Positions 23,001 to 37,200 of a DNA stretch of 64,000 nucleotides are shown piece by piece. Both the position numbers and the translations under genes were made by a program. The stretch is from positions 11,514,321-11,578,320 of the forward strand of contig NC_092578.1 in NCBI RefSeq assembly GCF_037975245.1. Direction: 5' to 3'. The DNA is from Apostichopus japonicus (lineage: Eukaryota > Echinodermata > Holothuroidea > Aspidochirotida > Stichopodidae). Every line of letters starts with the position of its first letter. The first letter of the stretch is position 1. The notes under the pieces were generated by a model. That model did not search any database, was not told where the DNA came from, and saw only the letters and a list, made by a program, of their open reading frames with translations.

Positions 23001-26000
23001 CAAAGGGTAAGTGGCACTTGAATGGGTACTCCGGCCAACCGATCTTATGTCGGTCCGACATAACCCGCTTGAGATATCTCGTTGACAAGATTTTGACCAT
23101 TTGACCCCTGGTGACCCCTGGTGACCCCAAATGACCTTTGACCTGCATCGAAAACAAAGGGTAAGTGGCACTTGAATGGGTACTCCGGCCAACCGATCTT
23201 AAGTCGGTCCGACATTACCCACTTGAGATATCTCGTTGACAAGATTTTGACCATTTGACCCCTGGTGACCCCAAATGACCTTTGACCTGCACCGAAAACA
23301 ATGGGTAATTGGCACTTGAATGGGTACTCCGGCCAATCAATGTTAAGTCGGTCCGACATTACCCACTTGAGATATCTCGTTGACAAGATTTTGACCATTT
23401 GACCCCTGGTGACCCCTGGTGACCCCAAATGACCTTTGACCTGCACCGAAAACAAAGGGTAAGTGGCACTTGAATGGGTACTCCGGCCAACCGATCTTGT
23501 GTCGGTCCGACATTACCCACTTGAGATATCTCGTTGACAAGATTTTGACCATTTGACCCCTGGTGACCCCAAATGACCTGTGACCTGCACCGAAAACAAA
23601 GGGTAAGTGGCACTTGAATGGGTACTCCGGCCCACCGATCTTGTGTCGGTCCGACATTACCCACTTGAGATAACTCGTTGACAAGATTTTGACCATTTGG
23701 CCCCTGGTGACCCCAAATGACCTTTGACCAGCACCGAAAACAAAGGGTAAGGGGCACTTGATTGGGTACTCCGGCCCACCGATCTTATGTCGGTCCGACA
23801 TTACCCACTTGAGATATCTCGTTGACAAGATTTTGACCATTTGACCCCTGGTGACCCCAAATGACCTGTGACCTGCACCGAAAACAAAGGGTAAGTGGTA
23901 CTTGAATGGGTACTCCGGCCCACCGATCTTGTGTCGGTCCGACATTACCCACTTGAGATATCTCGTTGACAAGATTTTGACCATTTGACCCCTGGTGACC
24001 CCAAATGACCTGTGACCTGCACCGAAAACAAAGGGTAAGTGGCACTTGAATGGGTACTCCGGCCAACCAATGTTAAGCCGGTCCGACAATACCCACTTGA
24101 GATATCTCGTTGACAAGATTTTGACCATTTGGCCCCTGGTGACCCCAAATGACCTTTGACCAGCACCGAAAGCGAAGGGTAAGTGGCACTTGAATGGGTA
24201 CTCCGGCCCACCGATCTTAAGTCGGTCCGACATTACCCACTTGAGATATCTCGTTGACAAGATTTTGACCATTTGACCCCTGGTGACCATAAATGACCTT
24301 TGACCTGCACCGAAAACAAAGGGTAAGTGGCACTTGAATGGGTACTCCGGCCAACCGATCTTATGTCGGTCCGACATAACCCACTTGAGATATCTCGTTG
24401 ACAAGATTTTGACCATTTGACCCCTGCTGACCCGAAATGACCTTTGACCTGCACCGAAAACAAAGGGTAAGTGGCACTTGAATGGGTACTCCGGCCCACC
24501 GATCTTGTGTCGGTCCGACATTACCCACTTGAGATATCTCGTTGACAAGATTGTGACCATTTGACCCCTGGTGACCCCAAATGACCCCAAATGACCTTTG
24601 ACCTGCACCGAAAACAAAGGGTAAGTGGCACTTGAGTGGGTACTCCGGCCAACCGATCTTGTGTCGGTCCGACATTACCCACTTGAGATATCTCGTTGAC
24701 AAGATTTTGACCATTTGACCCCTGGTGACCCCAAATGACCTTTGACCAGCACCGAAAACAAAGGGTAAGTGGCACTTGAATGGGTACTCCGGCCAACCGA
24801 TCTTATGTCGTTCCGACATTACCCACTTGAGATATCTCGTTGACAAGATTTTGACCATTTGACCCCTGGTGACCCTTGGTGACCCCAAATGACCTTTGAC
24901 CTGCACCGAAAGCAAAGGGTAAGTGGCACTTGAATGGGTACTCCGGCCAACCGATCTGATGTCGGTCTGACATTACCCACTTGAGATATCTCGTTGACAA
25001 GATTTTGACCATTTGACCCCTGGTGACCCCAAATGACCTTTGACCTGCACCGAAAACAAAGGGTACGTGGCACTTGAATGGGTACTCCGGCCAACCGATG
25101 TTAAGTCGTTCCGACATTACCCACTTGAGATATCTCGTTGACAAGATTTTGATCATTTGACCCCTGGTGACCCCAAATGACCTTTGACCTGCATCGAAAA
25201 CAAAGGGTAAGTGGCACTTGATTGGGTACTCCGGCCAACCGATCTTATGTCGGTCCGACACAACCCACTTGAGATATCTCGTTGACAAGATTTTGATCAT
25301 TTGACCCCTGGTGACCCCAAATGACCTTTGACCTGCACCGAAAACAAAGGGTAAGTGGCACTTGAATGGGTACTACGGCCAACCGATCTTAAGTCGGTCC
25401 GACACAACCCACTTGAGATATCTCGTTGACAAGATTTTGATCATTTGACCCCTGGTGACTCCAAATGACCTTTGACCTGCACCGAAAACAAAGGGTAAGT
25501 GGCACTTGAATGGGTACTACGGCCAACCGATCTTAAGTCGGTCCGACACAACCCACTTGAGATATCTCGTTGACAAGATTTTGACCATTTGACCCCTGGT
25601 GACCCCTGGTGACCCCAAATGACCTTTGACCTGCATCGAAAACAAAGGGTAAGTGGCACTTGAATGGGTACTCCGGCCAACCGATCTTAAGTCGGTCCGA
25701 CATTACCCACTTGAGATATCTCGTTGACAAGATTTTGACCATTTGACCCCTGGTGACCCCAAATGACCTTTGACCTGCACCGAAAACAATGGGTAATTGG
25801 CACTTGAATGGGTACTCCGGCCAATCAATGTTAAGTCGGTCCGACATTACCCACTTGAGATATCTCGTTGACAAGATTTTGACCATTTGACCCCTGGTGA
25901 CCCCTGGTGACCCCAAATGACCTTTGACCTGCACCGAAAACAAAGGGTAAGTGGCACTTGAATGGGTACTCCGGCCAACCGATCTTGTGTCGGTCCGACA

Positions 26001-26290
26001 TTACCCACTTGAGATATCTCGTTGACAAGATTTTGACCATTTGACCCCTGGTGACCCCAAATGACCTGTGACCTGCACCGAAAACAAAGGGTAAGTGGCA
26101 CTTGAATGGGTACTCCGGCCCACCGATCTTGTGTCGGTCCGACATTACCCACTTGAGATAACTCGTTGACAAGATTTTGACCATTTGGCCCCTGGTGACC
26201 CCAAATGACCTTTGACCAGCACCGAAAACAAAGGGTAAGTGGCACTTGATTGGGTACTCCGGCCCACCGATCTTATGTCGGTCCGACATT
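20090..26290 (-). repeat. Satellite A segmental duplication at 4390-bp offset
   Basis: The block of about 20090-21900 recurs at about 24480-26290. Shared rare features include GATTGTGACC with the extra GACCCCAAAT (20160/24550), ACCGATCTGATGTCGGTCTG (20560/24950), GGGTACGTGG (20671/25061) and CAATGGGTAATTGG (21397/25787). Differences are few, for example GGTAAGGGG at 21845 versus GGTAAGTGG at 26235. Between the two copies lies a different HOR type (separate entry). Edges are estimated from where shared variants stop. Confidence 0.82.
21190..24490 (-). repeat. 1902-bp higher-order repeat of satellite A
   Basis: Monomer variants repeat at 1902 bp. CAATGGGTAATTGG lies at 21397 and 23299, the GTTAAGCCGGTCCGACAATA marker monomer at about 22170 and 24072, GACCATAAATG at about 22384 and 24286, and CCTGCTGACCCGAAATG at about 22522 and 24424. 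1902 bp equals 13 monomers plus three 10-bp modules. Similarity stops near 22590 and 24490, where the following monomers differ (GGCAAACCG versus GGCCCACCG). Confidence 0.82.
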
Positions 26291-26869
26291 ACCCACTTGA
26301 GATATCTCGTTGACAAGATTTTGACCATTTGGCCCCTGGTGACCCCAAATGACCTTTGACCAGCACCGAAAACAAAGGGTAAGTGGCACTTGAATGGGTA
26401 CTCCGGCCCACCGATCTTATGTCGGTCCGACATTACCCACTTGAGATATCTCGTTGACAAGATTTTGACCATTTGACCCCTGGTGACCCCAAATGACCTG
26501 TGACCTGCACCGAAAACAAAGGGTAAGTGGCACTTGAATGGGTACTCCGGCCCACCGATCTTGTGTCGGTCCGACATTACCCACTTGAGATATCTCGTTG
26601 ACAAGATTTTGACCATTTGACCCCTGGTGACCCCAAATGACCTGTGACCTGCACCGAAAACAAAGGGTAAGTGGCACTTGAATGGGTACTCCGGCCAACC
26701 AATGTTAAGCCGGTCCGACAATACCCACTTGAGATATCTCGTTGACAAGATTTTGACCATTTGGCCCCTGGTGACCCCAAATGACCTTTGACCAGCACCG
26801 AAAGCGAAGGGTAAGTGGCACTTGAATGGGTACTCCGGCCCACCGATCTTAAGTCGGTCCGACATTACC

Positions 26870-29800
26870 CACTTGAGATATCTCGTTGACAAGATTTTGA
26901 CCATTTGACCCCTGGTGACCCCAAATGACCTTTGACCTGCACCGAAAACAAAGGGTAAATGGCACTTGAATGGGTACTCCGGCCAACCGATCTTATGTCG
27001 GTCCGACATAACCCGCTTGAGATATCTCGTTGACAAGATTTTGACCATTTGACCCCTGGTGACCCCTGGTGACCCCAAATGACCTTTGACCTGCATCGAA
27101 AACAAAGGGTAAGTGGCACTTGAATGGGTACTCCGGCCAACCGATCTTAAGTCGGTCCGACATTACCCACTTGAGATATCTCGTTGACAAGATTTTGACC
27201 ATTTGACCCCTGGTGACCCCAAATGACCTTTGACCTGCACCGAAAACAATGGGTAATTGGCACTTGAATGGGTACTCCGGCCAATCAATGTTAAGTCGGT
27301 CCGACATTACCCACTTGAGATATCTCGTTGACAAGATTTTGACCATTTGACCCCTGGTGACCCCTGGTGACCCCAAATGACCTTTGACCTGCACCGAAAA
27401 CAAAGGGTAAGTGGCACTTGAATGGGTACTCCGGCCAACCGATCTTGTGTCGGTCCGACATTACCCACTTGAGATATCTCGTTGACAAGATTTTGACCAT
27501 TTGACCCCTGGTGACCCCAAATGACCTGTGACCTGCACCGAAAACAAAGGGTAAGTGGCACTTGAATGGGTACTCCGGCCCACCGATCTTGTGTCGGTCC
27601 GACATTACCCACTTGAGATAACTCGTTGACAAGATTTTGACCATTTGGCCCCTGGTGACCCCAAATGACCTTTGACCAGCACCGAAAACAAAGGGTAAGT
27701 GGCACTTGAATGGGTACTCCGGCCCACCGATCTTATGTCGGTCCGACATTACCCACTTGAGATATCTCGTTGACAAGATTTTGACCATTTGACCCCTGGT
27801 GACCCCAAATGACCTGTGACCTGCACCGAAAACAAAGGGTAAGTGGCACTTGAATGGGTACTCCGGCCAACCAATGTTAAGCCGGTCCGACAATACCCAC
27901 TTGAGATATCTCGTTGACAAGATTTTGACCATTTGGCCCCTGGTGACCCCAAATGACCTTTGACCAGCACCGAAAGCGAAGGGTAAGTGGCACTTGAATG
28001 GGTACTCCGGCCCACCGATCTTAAGTCGGTCCGACATTACCCACTTGAGATATCTCGTTGACAAGATTTTGACCATTTGACCCCTGGTGACCATAAATGA
28101 CCTTTGACCTGCACCGAAAACAAAGGGTAAGTGGCACTTGAATGGGTACTCCGGCCAACCGATCTTAAGTCGGTCCGACATAACCCACTTGAGATATCTC
28201 GTTGACAAGATTTTGACCATTTGACCCCTGCTGACCCGAAATGACCTTTGACCTGCACCGAAAACAAAGGGTAAGTGGCACTTGAATGGGTACTCCGGCA
28301 AACCGATCTTATGTCGGTCCGATATTACCCACTTGAGATATCTCGTTGACAAGATTTTGACCATTTGACCCCTGGTGACCCCCGGTGACTCCAAATGACC
28401 TTTGACCTGCACCGAAAACAAAGGGTAAGTGGCACTTGAATGGGTACTCCGGCCAACCGATCTTAAGTCGGTCCGACATAACCCACTTGAGATATCTCGT
28501 TGACAAGATTTTGACCATTTGACCCCTGGTGACCCCAAATGACCTTTGACCTGCACCGAAAACAAAGGGTAAATGGCACTTGAATGGGTACTCCGGCCAA
28601 CCGATCTTATGTCGGTCCGACATAACCCGCTTGAGATATCTCGTTGACAAGATTTTGACCATTTGACCCCTGGTGACCCCTGGTGACCCCAAATGACCTT
28701 TGACCTGCATCGAAAACAAAGGGTAAGTGGCACTTGAATGGGTACTCCGGCCAACCGATCTTAAGTCGGTCCGACATTACCCACTTGAGATATCTCGTTG
28801 ACAAGATTTTGACCATTTGACCCCTGGTGACCCCAAATGACCTTTGACCTGCACCGAAAACAATGGGTAATTGGCACTTGAATGGGTACTCCGGCCAATC
28901 AATGTTAAGTCGGTCCGACATTACCCACTTGAGATATCTCGTTGACAAGATTTTGACCATTTGACCCCTGGTGACCCCTGGTGACCCCAAATGACCTTTG
29001 ACCTGCACCGAAAACAAAGGGTAAGTGGCACTTGAATGGGTACTCCGGCCAACCGATCTTGTGTCGGTCCGACATTACCCACTTGAGATATCTCGTTGAC
29101 AAGATTTTGACCATTTGACCCCTGGTGACCCCAAATGACCTGTGACCTGCACCGAAAACAAAGGGTAAGTGGCACTTGAATGGGTACTCCGGCCCACCGA
29201 TCTTGTGTCGGTCCGACATTACCCACTTGAGATAACTCGTTGACAAGATTTTGACCATTTGGCCCCTGGTGACCCCAAATGACCTTTGACCAGCACCGAA
29301 AACAAAGGGTAAGTGGCACTTGATTGGGTACTCCGGCCCACCGATCTTATGTCGGTCCGACATTACCCACTTGAGATATCTCGTTGACAAGATTTTGACC
29401 ATTTGACCCCTGGTGACCCCAAATGACCTGTGACCTGCACCGAAAACAAAGGGTAAGTGGTACTTGAATGGGTACTCCGGCCCACCGATCTTGTGTCGGT
29501 CCGACATTACCCACTTGAGATATCTCGTTGACAAGATTTTGACCATTTGACCCCTGGTGACCCCAAATGACCTTTGACCTGCACCGAAAACAAAGGGTAA
29601 GTGGCACTTGAATGGGTACTCCGGCCCACCGATCTTATGTCGGTCCGACATTACCCACTTGAGATATCTCGTTGACAAGATTTTGACCATTTGACCCCTG
29701 GTGACCATAAATGACCTTTGACCTGCACCGAAAACAAAGGGTAAGTGGCACTTGAATGGGTACTCCGGCCAACCGATCTTATGTCGGTCCGACATAACCC

Positions 29801-30364
29801 ACTTGAGATATCTCGTTGACAAGATTTTGACCATTTGACCCCTGCTGACCCGAAATGACCTTTGACCTGCACCGAAAACAAAGGGTAAGTGGCACTTGAA
29901 TGGGTACTCCGGCAAACCGATCTTATGTCGGTCCGACATTACCCACTTGAGATATCTCGTTGACAAGATTTTGACCATTTGACCCCTGGTGACCCCCGGT
30001 GACTCCAAATGACCTTTGACCTGCACCGAAAACAAAGGGTAAGTGGCACTTGAATGGGTACTCCGGCCAACCGATCTTAAGTCGGTCCGACATATCCCAC
30101 TTGAGATATCTCGTTGACAAGATTTTGACCATTTGACCCCTGGTGACCCCAAATGACCTTTGACCTGCACCGAAAACAAAGGGTAAGTGGCACTTGAATG
30201 GGTACTCCGGCCAACCGATCTTATGTCGGTCCGACATAACCCGCTTGAGATATCTCGTTGACAAGATTTTGACCATTTGACCCCTGGTGACCCCCGGTGA
30301 CCCCAAATGACCTTTGACCTGCACCGAAAACAAAGGGTAAGTGGCACTTGAATGGGTACTCCGG
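26870..30364 (-). repeat. 1614-bp higher-order repeat of satellite A
   Basis: Landmarks recur at a 1614-bp offset: GGGTAAATGGC at 26953/28567, CATAACCCGC at 27005/28619 and CAATGGGTAATTGG at 27247/28861. The unit equals 11 monomers plus three 10-bp modules. Internal monomers are not fully collinear: the GTTAAGCCGG marker monomer is present in the first copy (about 27878) but not at the matching place in the second. Monomers were therefore replaced after duplication. Confidence 0.78.
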
Positions 30365-31689
30365 CCAACCGATCTTAAGTCGGTCCGACATTACCCACTT
30401 GAGATATCTCGTTGACAAGATTTTGACCATTTGACCCCTGGTGACCCCTAATGACCTTTGACCTGCACCGAAAACAAAGGGTAAGTGGCACTTGAATGGG
30501 TACTCCGGCCAACCGATCTTAAGTCGGTCCGACATTACCCGCTTGAGATATCTCGTTGACAAGATTTTGACCATTTGACCCCTGGTGACCCCTGGTGACC
30601 CCTGGTGACCCCAAATGACCTTTGACCTTCACCGAAAACAAAGGGTAAGTGGCACTTGAATGGGTACTCCGGCCAACCGATGTTAAGTCGGTCCGACATA
30701 ACCCGCTTGAGATATCTCGTTGACAAGATTTTGACCATTTGACCCCTGGTGACCCCAAATGACCTTTGACCAGCACCGAAAACAAAGGGTAAGTGGCACT
30801 TGAATGGGTACTCCGGCCAACCGATGTTAAGTCGGTCCGACATTACCCGCTTGAGATATCTCGTTGACAAGATTTTGACCATTTGACCCCTGGTGACACC
30901 AAATGACCTTTGACCTGCACCGAAAACAAAGGGTAAGTGGCACTTGAATGGGTACTCCGGCCAACCGATGTTAAGTCGGTCCGACATTACCCGCCTGAGA
31001 TAACTCGTTGACAAGATTTTGACCATTTGACCCCTGGTGACACCAAATGACCTTTGACCTGCACCGAAAACAAAGGGTAAGTGGCACTTGAATGGGTACT
31101 CCGGCCAACCGATATTAAGTCGGTCCGACATTACCCACTTGAGATATCTCGTTGACAAGATTTTGACCATTTGACCACTGGTGACCCCCGGTGACCCCCG
31201 GTGACCCCAAATGACCTTTGACCTGCACCGAAAACAAAGGGTAAGTACCACTTGAATGGGTACTCCGGCCAACCGATGTTAAGTCGTTCCGACATTACCC
31301 ACTTGAGATATCTCGTTGACAAGATTTTGACCATTTGACCCCTGGTGACCCCAAATGACCTGTGACCTGCACCGAAAACAAAGGGTAAGTGGCACTTGAA
31401 TGGGTACTCCGGCCAACCGATCTTAAGTCGGTCCGACATTACCCACTTGAGATATCTCGTTGACAAGATTTTGACCATTTGACCCCTGGTGACCCCTGGT
31501 GACCCCAAATGACCTTTGACCTGCACCGAAAACAAAGGGTAAGTGGCACTTGAATGGGTACTCCGGCCAACCGATCTTATGTCGGTCCGACATAACCCAC
31601 TTGAGATATCTCGTTGACAAGATTTTGACCATTTGACCCCTGGTGACCCCAAATGACCTTTGACCTGCACCGAAAACAAAGGGTAAGTG

Positions 31690-33570
31690 GCACTTGAATG
31701 GGTACTCCGGCAAACCGATCTTATGTCGGTCCGACATAACCCACTTGAGATATCTCGTTGACAAGATTTTGACCATTTGACCCCTGGTGACCCCAAATGA
31801 CCTTTGACCTGCACCGAAAACAAAGGGTAAGTGGCAGTTGAATGGGTACTCCGGCCAACCGATCTTAAGTCGGTCCGACAACACCCACTTGAGATATCTC
31901 GTTGACAAGATTTTTACCATTTGACCCCTGGTGACCCCAAATGACCCCAAATGACCTTTGACCTGCACCAAAAACAAAGGGTAAGTGGCACTTGAATGGG
32001 TACTCCGGCCAACCGATCTTAAGTCGGTCCGACATTACCCACTTGAGATATCTCGTTGACAAGATTTTGACCATTTGACCGCTGGTGACCCCAAATGACC
32101 TCTGACCTGCACCGAAAACGAAGGGTAAGTAGCACTTGAATGGGTTCTCCGGCCAACCGATCTTATGTCGGTCCGACATTACCCACTTGAGATATCGTGT
32201 TTACAAGATTTTGACCATTTGACACCTGGTGACCCCAAATGACCTCTGACCTGCAACGAAAACAAAGGGTAAGTGGCAGTTGAATGGGTACTCCGGCCAA
32301 CCGATCTTAAGTCGGTCCGACATTACCCACTTGAGATATCTCGTTGACAAGATTTTGACCATTTGACCCCTGGTGACCCCAAATGACCTTTGACCTGCAC
32401 CGAAAACAAAGGGTAAGTGGCACTTGAATGGGTACTACGGCCAACCGAACTTATGTCGGTCCGACATAACCCACTTGAGATATCTCGTTGACAAGATTTT
32501 GACCATTTGACCCCTGGTGACCCCAAATGACCTTTGACCTGCACCGAAAAGAAAGGGTAAGTACCACTTGAATGGGTACTCCGGCCAACCGATGTTAAGT
32601 CGTTCCGACATTACCCACTTGAGATATCTCGTTGACAAGATTTTGACCATTTGACCCCTGGTGACCCCTGGTGACCCCAAATGACCTTTGACCTGCACCG
32701 AAAACAAAGGGTAAGTGGCACTTGAATGGGTACTCCGGCCAACCGATCTTATGTCGGTCCGACATAACCCACTTGAGATATCTCGTTGACAAGATTTTGA
32801 CCATTTGACCCCTGGTGACCCCAAATGACCTTTGACCTGCACCGAAAACAAAGGGTAAGTGGCACTTGAATGGGTACTCCGGCAAACGGATCTTAAGTCG
32901 GTCCGACAATACCCACTTGAGATATCTCGTTGACAAGATTTTTACCATTTGACCCCTGGTGACCCCAAATGACCCCAAATGACCTTTGACCTGCACCAAA
33001 AACAAAGGGTAAGTGGCACTTGAATGGGTACTCCGGCCAACCGATCTTAAGTCGGTCCGACATTACCCACTTGAGATATCTCGTTGACAAGATTTTGACC
33101 ATTTGACCGCTGGTGACCCCAAATGACCTCTGACCTGCACCGAAAACGAAGGGTAAGTAGCACTTGAATGGGTTCTCCGGCCAACCGATCTTATGTCGGT
33201 CCGACATTACCCACTTGAGATATCGTGTTTACAAGATTTTGACCATTTGACACCTGGTGACCCCAAATGACCTCTGACCTGCAACGAAAACAAAGGGTAA
33301 GTGGCAGTTGAATGGGTACTCCGGCCAACCGATCTTAAGTCGGTCCGACATTACCCACTTGAGATATCTCGTTGACAAGATTTTGACCATTTGACCCCTG
33401 GTGACCCCAAATGACCTTTGACCTGCACCGAAAACAAAGGGTAAGTGGCACTTGAATGGGTACTACGGCCAACCGAACTTATGTCGGTCCGACATAACCC
33501 ACTTGAGATATCTCGTTGACAAGATTTTGACCATTTGACCCCTGGTGACCCCAAATGACCTTTGACCAGC
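31690..33570 (-). repeat. 1028-bp higher-order repeat of satellite A
   Basis: Shared rare variants repeat at 1028 bp: the TTTTTACCATT variant with CACCAAAAAC (31912-31974 and 32940-33002), GGGTTCTCCGG (32143/33171), GATATCGTGTTTACAAG (32193/33221) and CTGCAACGAAAAC (32247/33275). The unit is seven monomers plus two 10-bp modules. GATATCGTGTTTACAAG corresponds to the GTAAACACGATATC variant of the left array, so the two arms share a specific rare variant. Confidence 0.8.
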
Positions 33571-34239
33571 ACCGAAAACAAAGGGTAAGTGGTACTTGAA
33601 TGGGTACACCGGCCAACCGATGTTAAGTCGGTCCGACATAACCCACTTGAGATATCTCGTTGACAAGTTTTTGACCATTTGACCCCTGGTGACCCCAAAT
33701 GACCCCAAATGACCTTTGACCAGCACCGAAAACAAATGGTAAGTGGCACTTGAATGGGTACTCCGGCCAACCGATCTTAAGTCGGTCCGACATTACCCAC
33801 TTGAGATATCTCGTTGACAAGATTTTGACCATTTGACCCCTGGTGACCCCTGGTGACCCCAAATGACCTTTGACCTGCACCGAAAACAAAGGGTAAGTGG
33901 CACTTGAATGGGTACTCCGGCCCACCGATCTTAAGTCGGTCCGACATAACCCACTTGAGATATCTCGTTGACAAGATTTTGACCATTTGACCCCTGGTGA
34001 CCCCTGGTGACCCCTGGTGACCCCTGGTGACCCCAAATGACCTTTGACCTGCACCGAAAACAAAGGGTAAGTGGCACTTGAATGGGTACTCCGGCCAACC
34101 GATCTTATGTCGGTCCGACAATACCCACTTGAGATATCTCGTTGACAACATTTTGACCATTTGACCTCTAGTGACCCCAAATGACCTTTGACCTGCACCG
34201 AAAACAAAGGGTAAGTGGCACTTGAATGGGTACTCCGGC

Positions 34240-37200
34240 CAACCGATCTTATGTCGGTCCGACATAACCCACTTGAGATATCTCGTTGACAAGATTTTGA
34301 CCATTTGACCCCTGGTGACCCCAAATGACCTTTGACCTGCACCGAAAACAAAGGGTAAGTGGCACTTGAATGGGTACTCCGGCCAACCGATCTTATGTCG
34401 GTCCGACATAACCCACTTGAGATATCTCGTTGACAAGATTTTGACCATTTGACCCCTGGTGACCCTTGGTGACCCCAAATGACCTTTGACCTGCACCGAA
34501 AGCAAAGGGTAAGTGGCACTTGAATGGGTACTGAGGCCAACCGATCTTAAGTCGGTCCGACAATACCCACTTGAGATATCTCGTTGACAAGATTTTGACC
34601 ATTTGACCGCTGGTGACCCCAAATGACCTCTGACCTGCACCGAAAACAAAGGGTAAGTGGCACTTGAATGGGTACTCCGGCCAACCAATCTTAAGTCGGT
34701 CCGACATTACCCACTTGAGATAACTCGTTGACAAGATTTTGACCATTTGGCCCCTGGTGACCCCAAATGACCTGTGACCTGCACCGAAAACAAAGGGTAA
34801 GTGGTACTTGAATGGGTACTCCGGCCAACCAATGTTAAGCCGGTCCGACAATACCCACTTGAGATATCTCGTTGACAAGATTTTGACCATTTGGCCCCTG
34901 GTGACCCCAAATGACCTTTGACCAGCACCGAAAGCGAAGGGTAAGTGGCACTTGAATGGGTACTCCGGCCCACCGATCTTAAGTCGGTCCGACATTACCC
35001 ACTTGAGATATCTCGTTGACAAGATTTTGACCATTTGACCCCTGGTGACCCCAAATGACCTTTGACCTGCACCGAAAACAAAGGGTAAGTGGCACTTGAG
35101 TGTGTACTCCGGCTCACCGATGTTAAGTCGATCCGATATTACCCACTTGAGATATCTCGTTGACAAGATTTTGACCATTTGACCCCTGGTGACCCCAAAT
35201 GACCTTTGACCAGCACCGAAAACAAAGGGTAAGTGGCACTTGAATGGGTACTCCGGCCAACCGATCTTATGTCGTTCCGACATTACCCACTTGAGATATC
35301 TCGTTGACAATATTTTGACCATTTGACCCCTGGTGACCCTTGGTGACCCCAAATGACCTTTGACCTGCACCGAAAGCAAAGGGTAAGTGGCACTTGAATG
35401 GGTACTCCGGCCAACCGATCTGATGTCGGTCTGACATTACCCACTTGAGATATCTCGTTGACAAGATTTTGACCATTTGACCCCTGGTGACCCCAAATGA
35501 CCTTTGACCTGCACCGAAAACAAAGGGTACGTGGCACTTGAATGGGTACTCCGGCCAACCGATGTTAAGTCGTTCCGACATTACCCACTTGAGATATCTC
35601 GTTGACAAGATTTTGACCATTTGACCCCTGGTGACCCCAAATGACCTTTGACCTGCACCGAAAACAAAGGGTAAGTGGCACTTGAATGGGTACTCCGGCC
35701 AACCGATCTTAAGTCGGTCCGACAATACCCACTTGAGATATCTCGTTGACAAGATTTTGACCATTTGACCGCTGGTGACCCCAAATGACCTCTGACCTGC
35801 ACCGAAAACAAAGGGTAAGTGGCACTTGAATGGGTACTCCGGCCAACCGATCTTAAGTCGGTCCGACATTACCCACTTGAGATAACTCGTTGACAAGATT
35901 TTGATCATTTGACCCCTGGTGACCCCAAATGACCTTTGACCTGCATCGAAAACAAAGGGTAAGTGGCACTTGATTGGGTACTCCGGCCAACCGATCTTAT
36001 GTCGGTCCGACACAACCCACTTGAGATATCTCGTTGACAAGATTTTGATCATTTGACCCCTGGTGACCCCAAATGACCTTTGACCTGCACCGAAAACAAA
36101 GGGTAAGTGGCACTTGAATGGGTACTACGGCCAACCGATCTTAAGTCGGTCCGACACAACCCACTTGAGATATCTCGTTGACAAGATTTTGACCATTTGA
36201 CCCCTGGTGACCCCTGGTGACCCCAAATGACCTTTGACCTGCACCGAAAACAAAGGGTAAGTGGCACTTGAATGGGTACTCCGGCCAACCGATGTTAAGT
36301 CGGTCCGACATTACCCACTTGAGATATCTCGTTGACAAGATTTTGACCATTTGACCCCTGGTGACCCCAAATGACCTTTGACCAGCACCGAAAACAAAGG
36401 GTAAGTGGCACTTGAATGGGTACTACGGCCAACCGATGTTAAGTCGGTCCGACATAACCCACTTGAGATATCTCGTTGACAAGATTTTGGCCATTTGACC
36501 CCTGGTGACCCCAAATGACCTTTGACCAGCACTGAATACAAAGGGTAAGTGGCACTTGAATGGGTACTACGGCCAACCGATCTTAAGTCGGTCCGACAAT
36601 ACCCACTTGAGATATCTCGTTGACAAGATTTTGACCATTTCACCACTGGTGACCCCCGGTGACCCCTAATGACCTTTAACCTGCACCGAAAACAAAGGGT
36701 AAGTGGCACTTGAATGGGTACTCCGGCCAACCGATCTTAAGTCGGTCCGACATTACCCACTTGAGATATCTCGTTGACAAGATTTTGACCATTTGATCCC
36801 TGATGACCCCAAATGACCTTTGACCTGCACCGAAAACAAAGGGTAAGTGGCACTTGAATGGGTACTCCGGCCAACCGATCTTATGTCGGTCCGACATAAC
36901 CCACTTGAGATATCTCGTTGACAAGATTTTGACCATTTGACCCCTGGTGACCCCAAATGACCTTTGACCTGCACCGAAAACAAAGGGTAAGTGGCACTTG
37001 AATGGGTACTCCGGCCAACCGATCTTATGTCGGTCCGACATAACCCACTTGAGATATCTCGTTGACAAGATTTTGACCATTTGACCCCTGGTGACCCTTG
37101 GTGACCCCAAATGACCTTTGACCTGCACCGAAAGCAAAGGGTAAGTGGCACTTGAATGGGTACTGAGGCCAACCGATCTTAAGTCGGTCCGACAATACCC

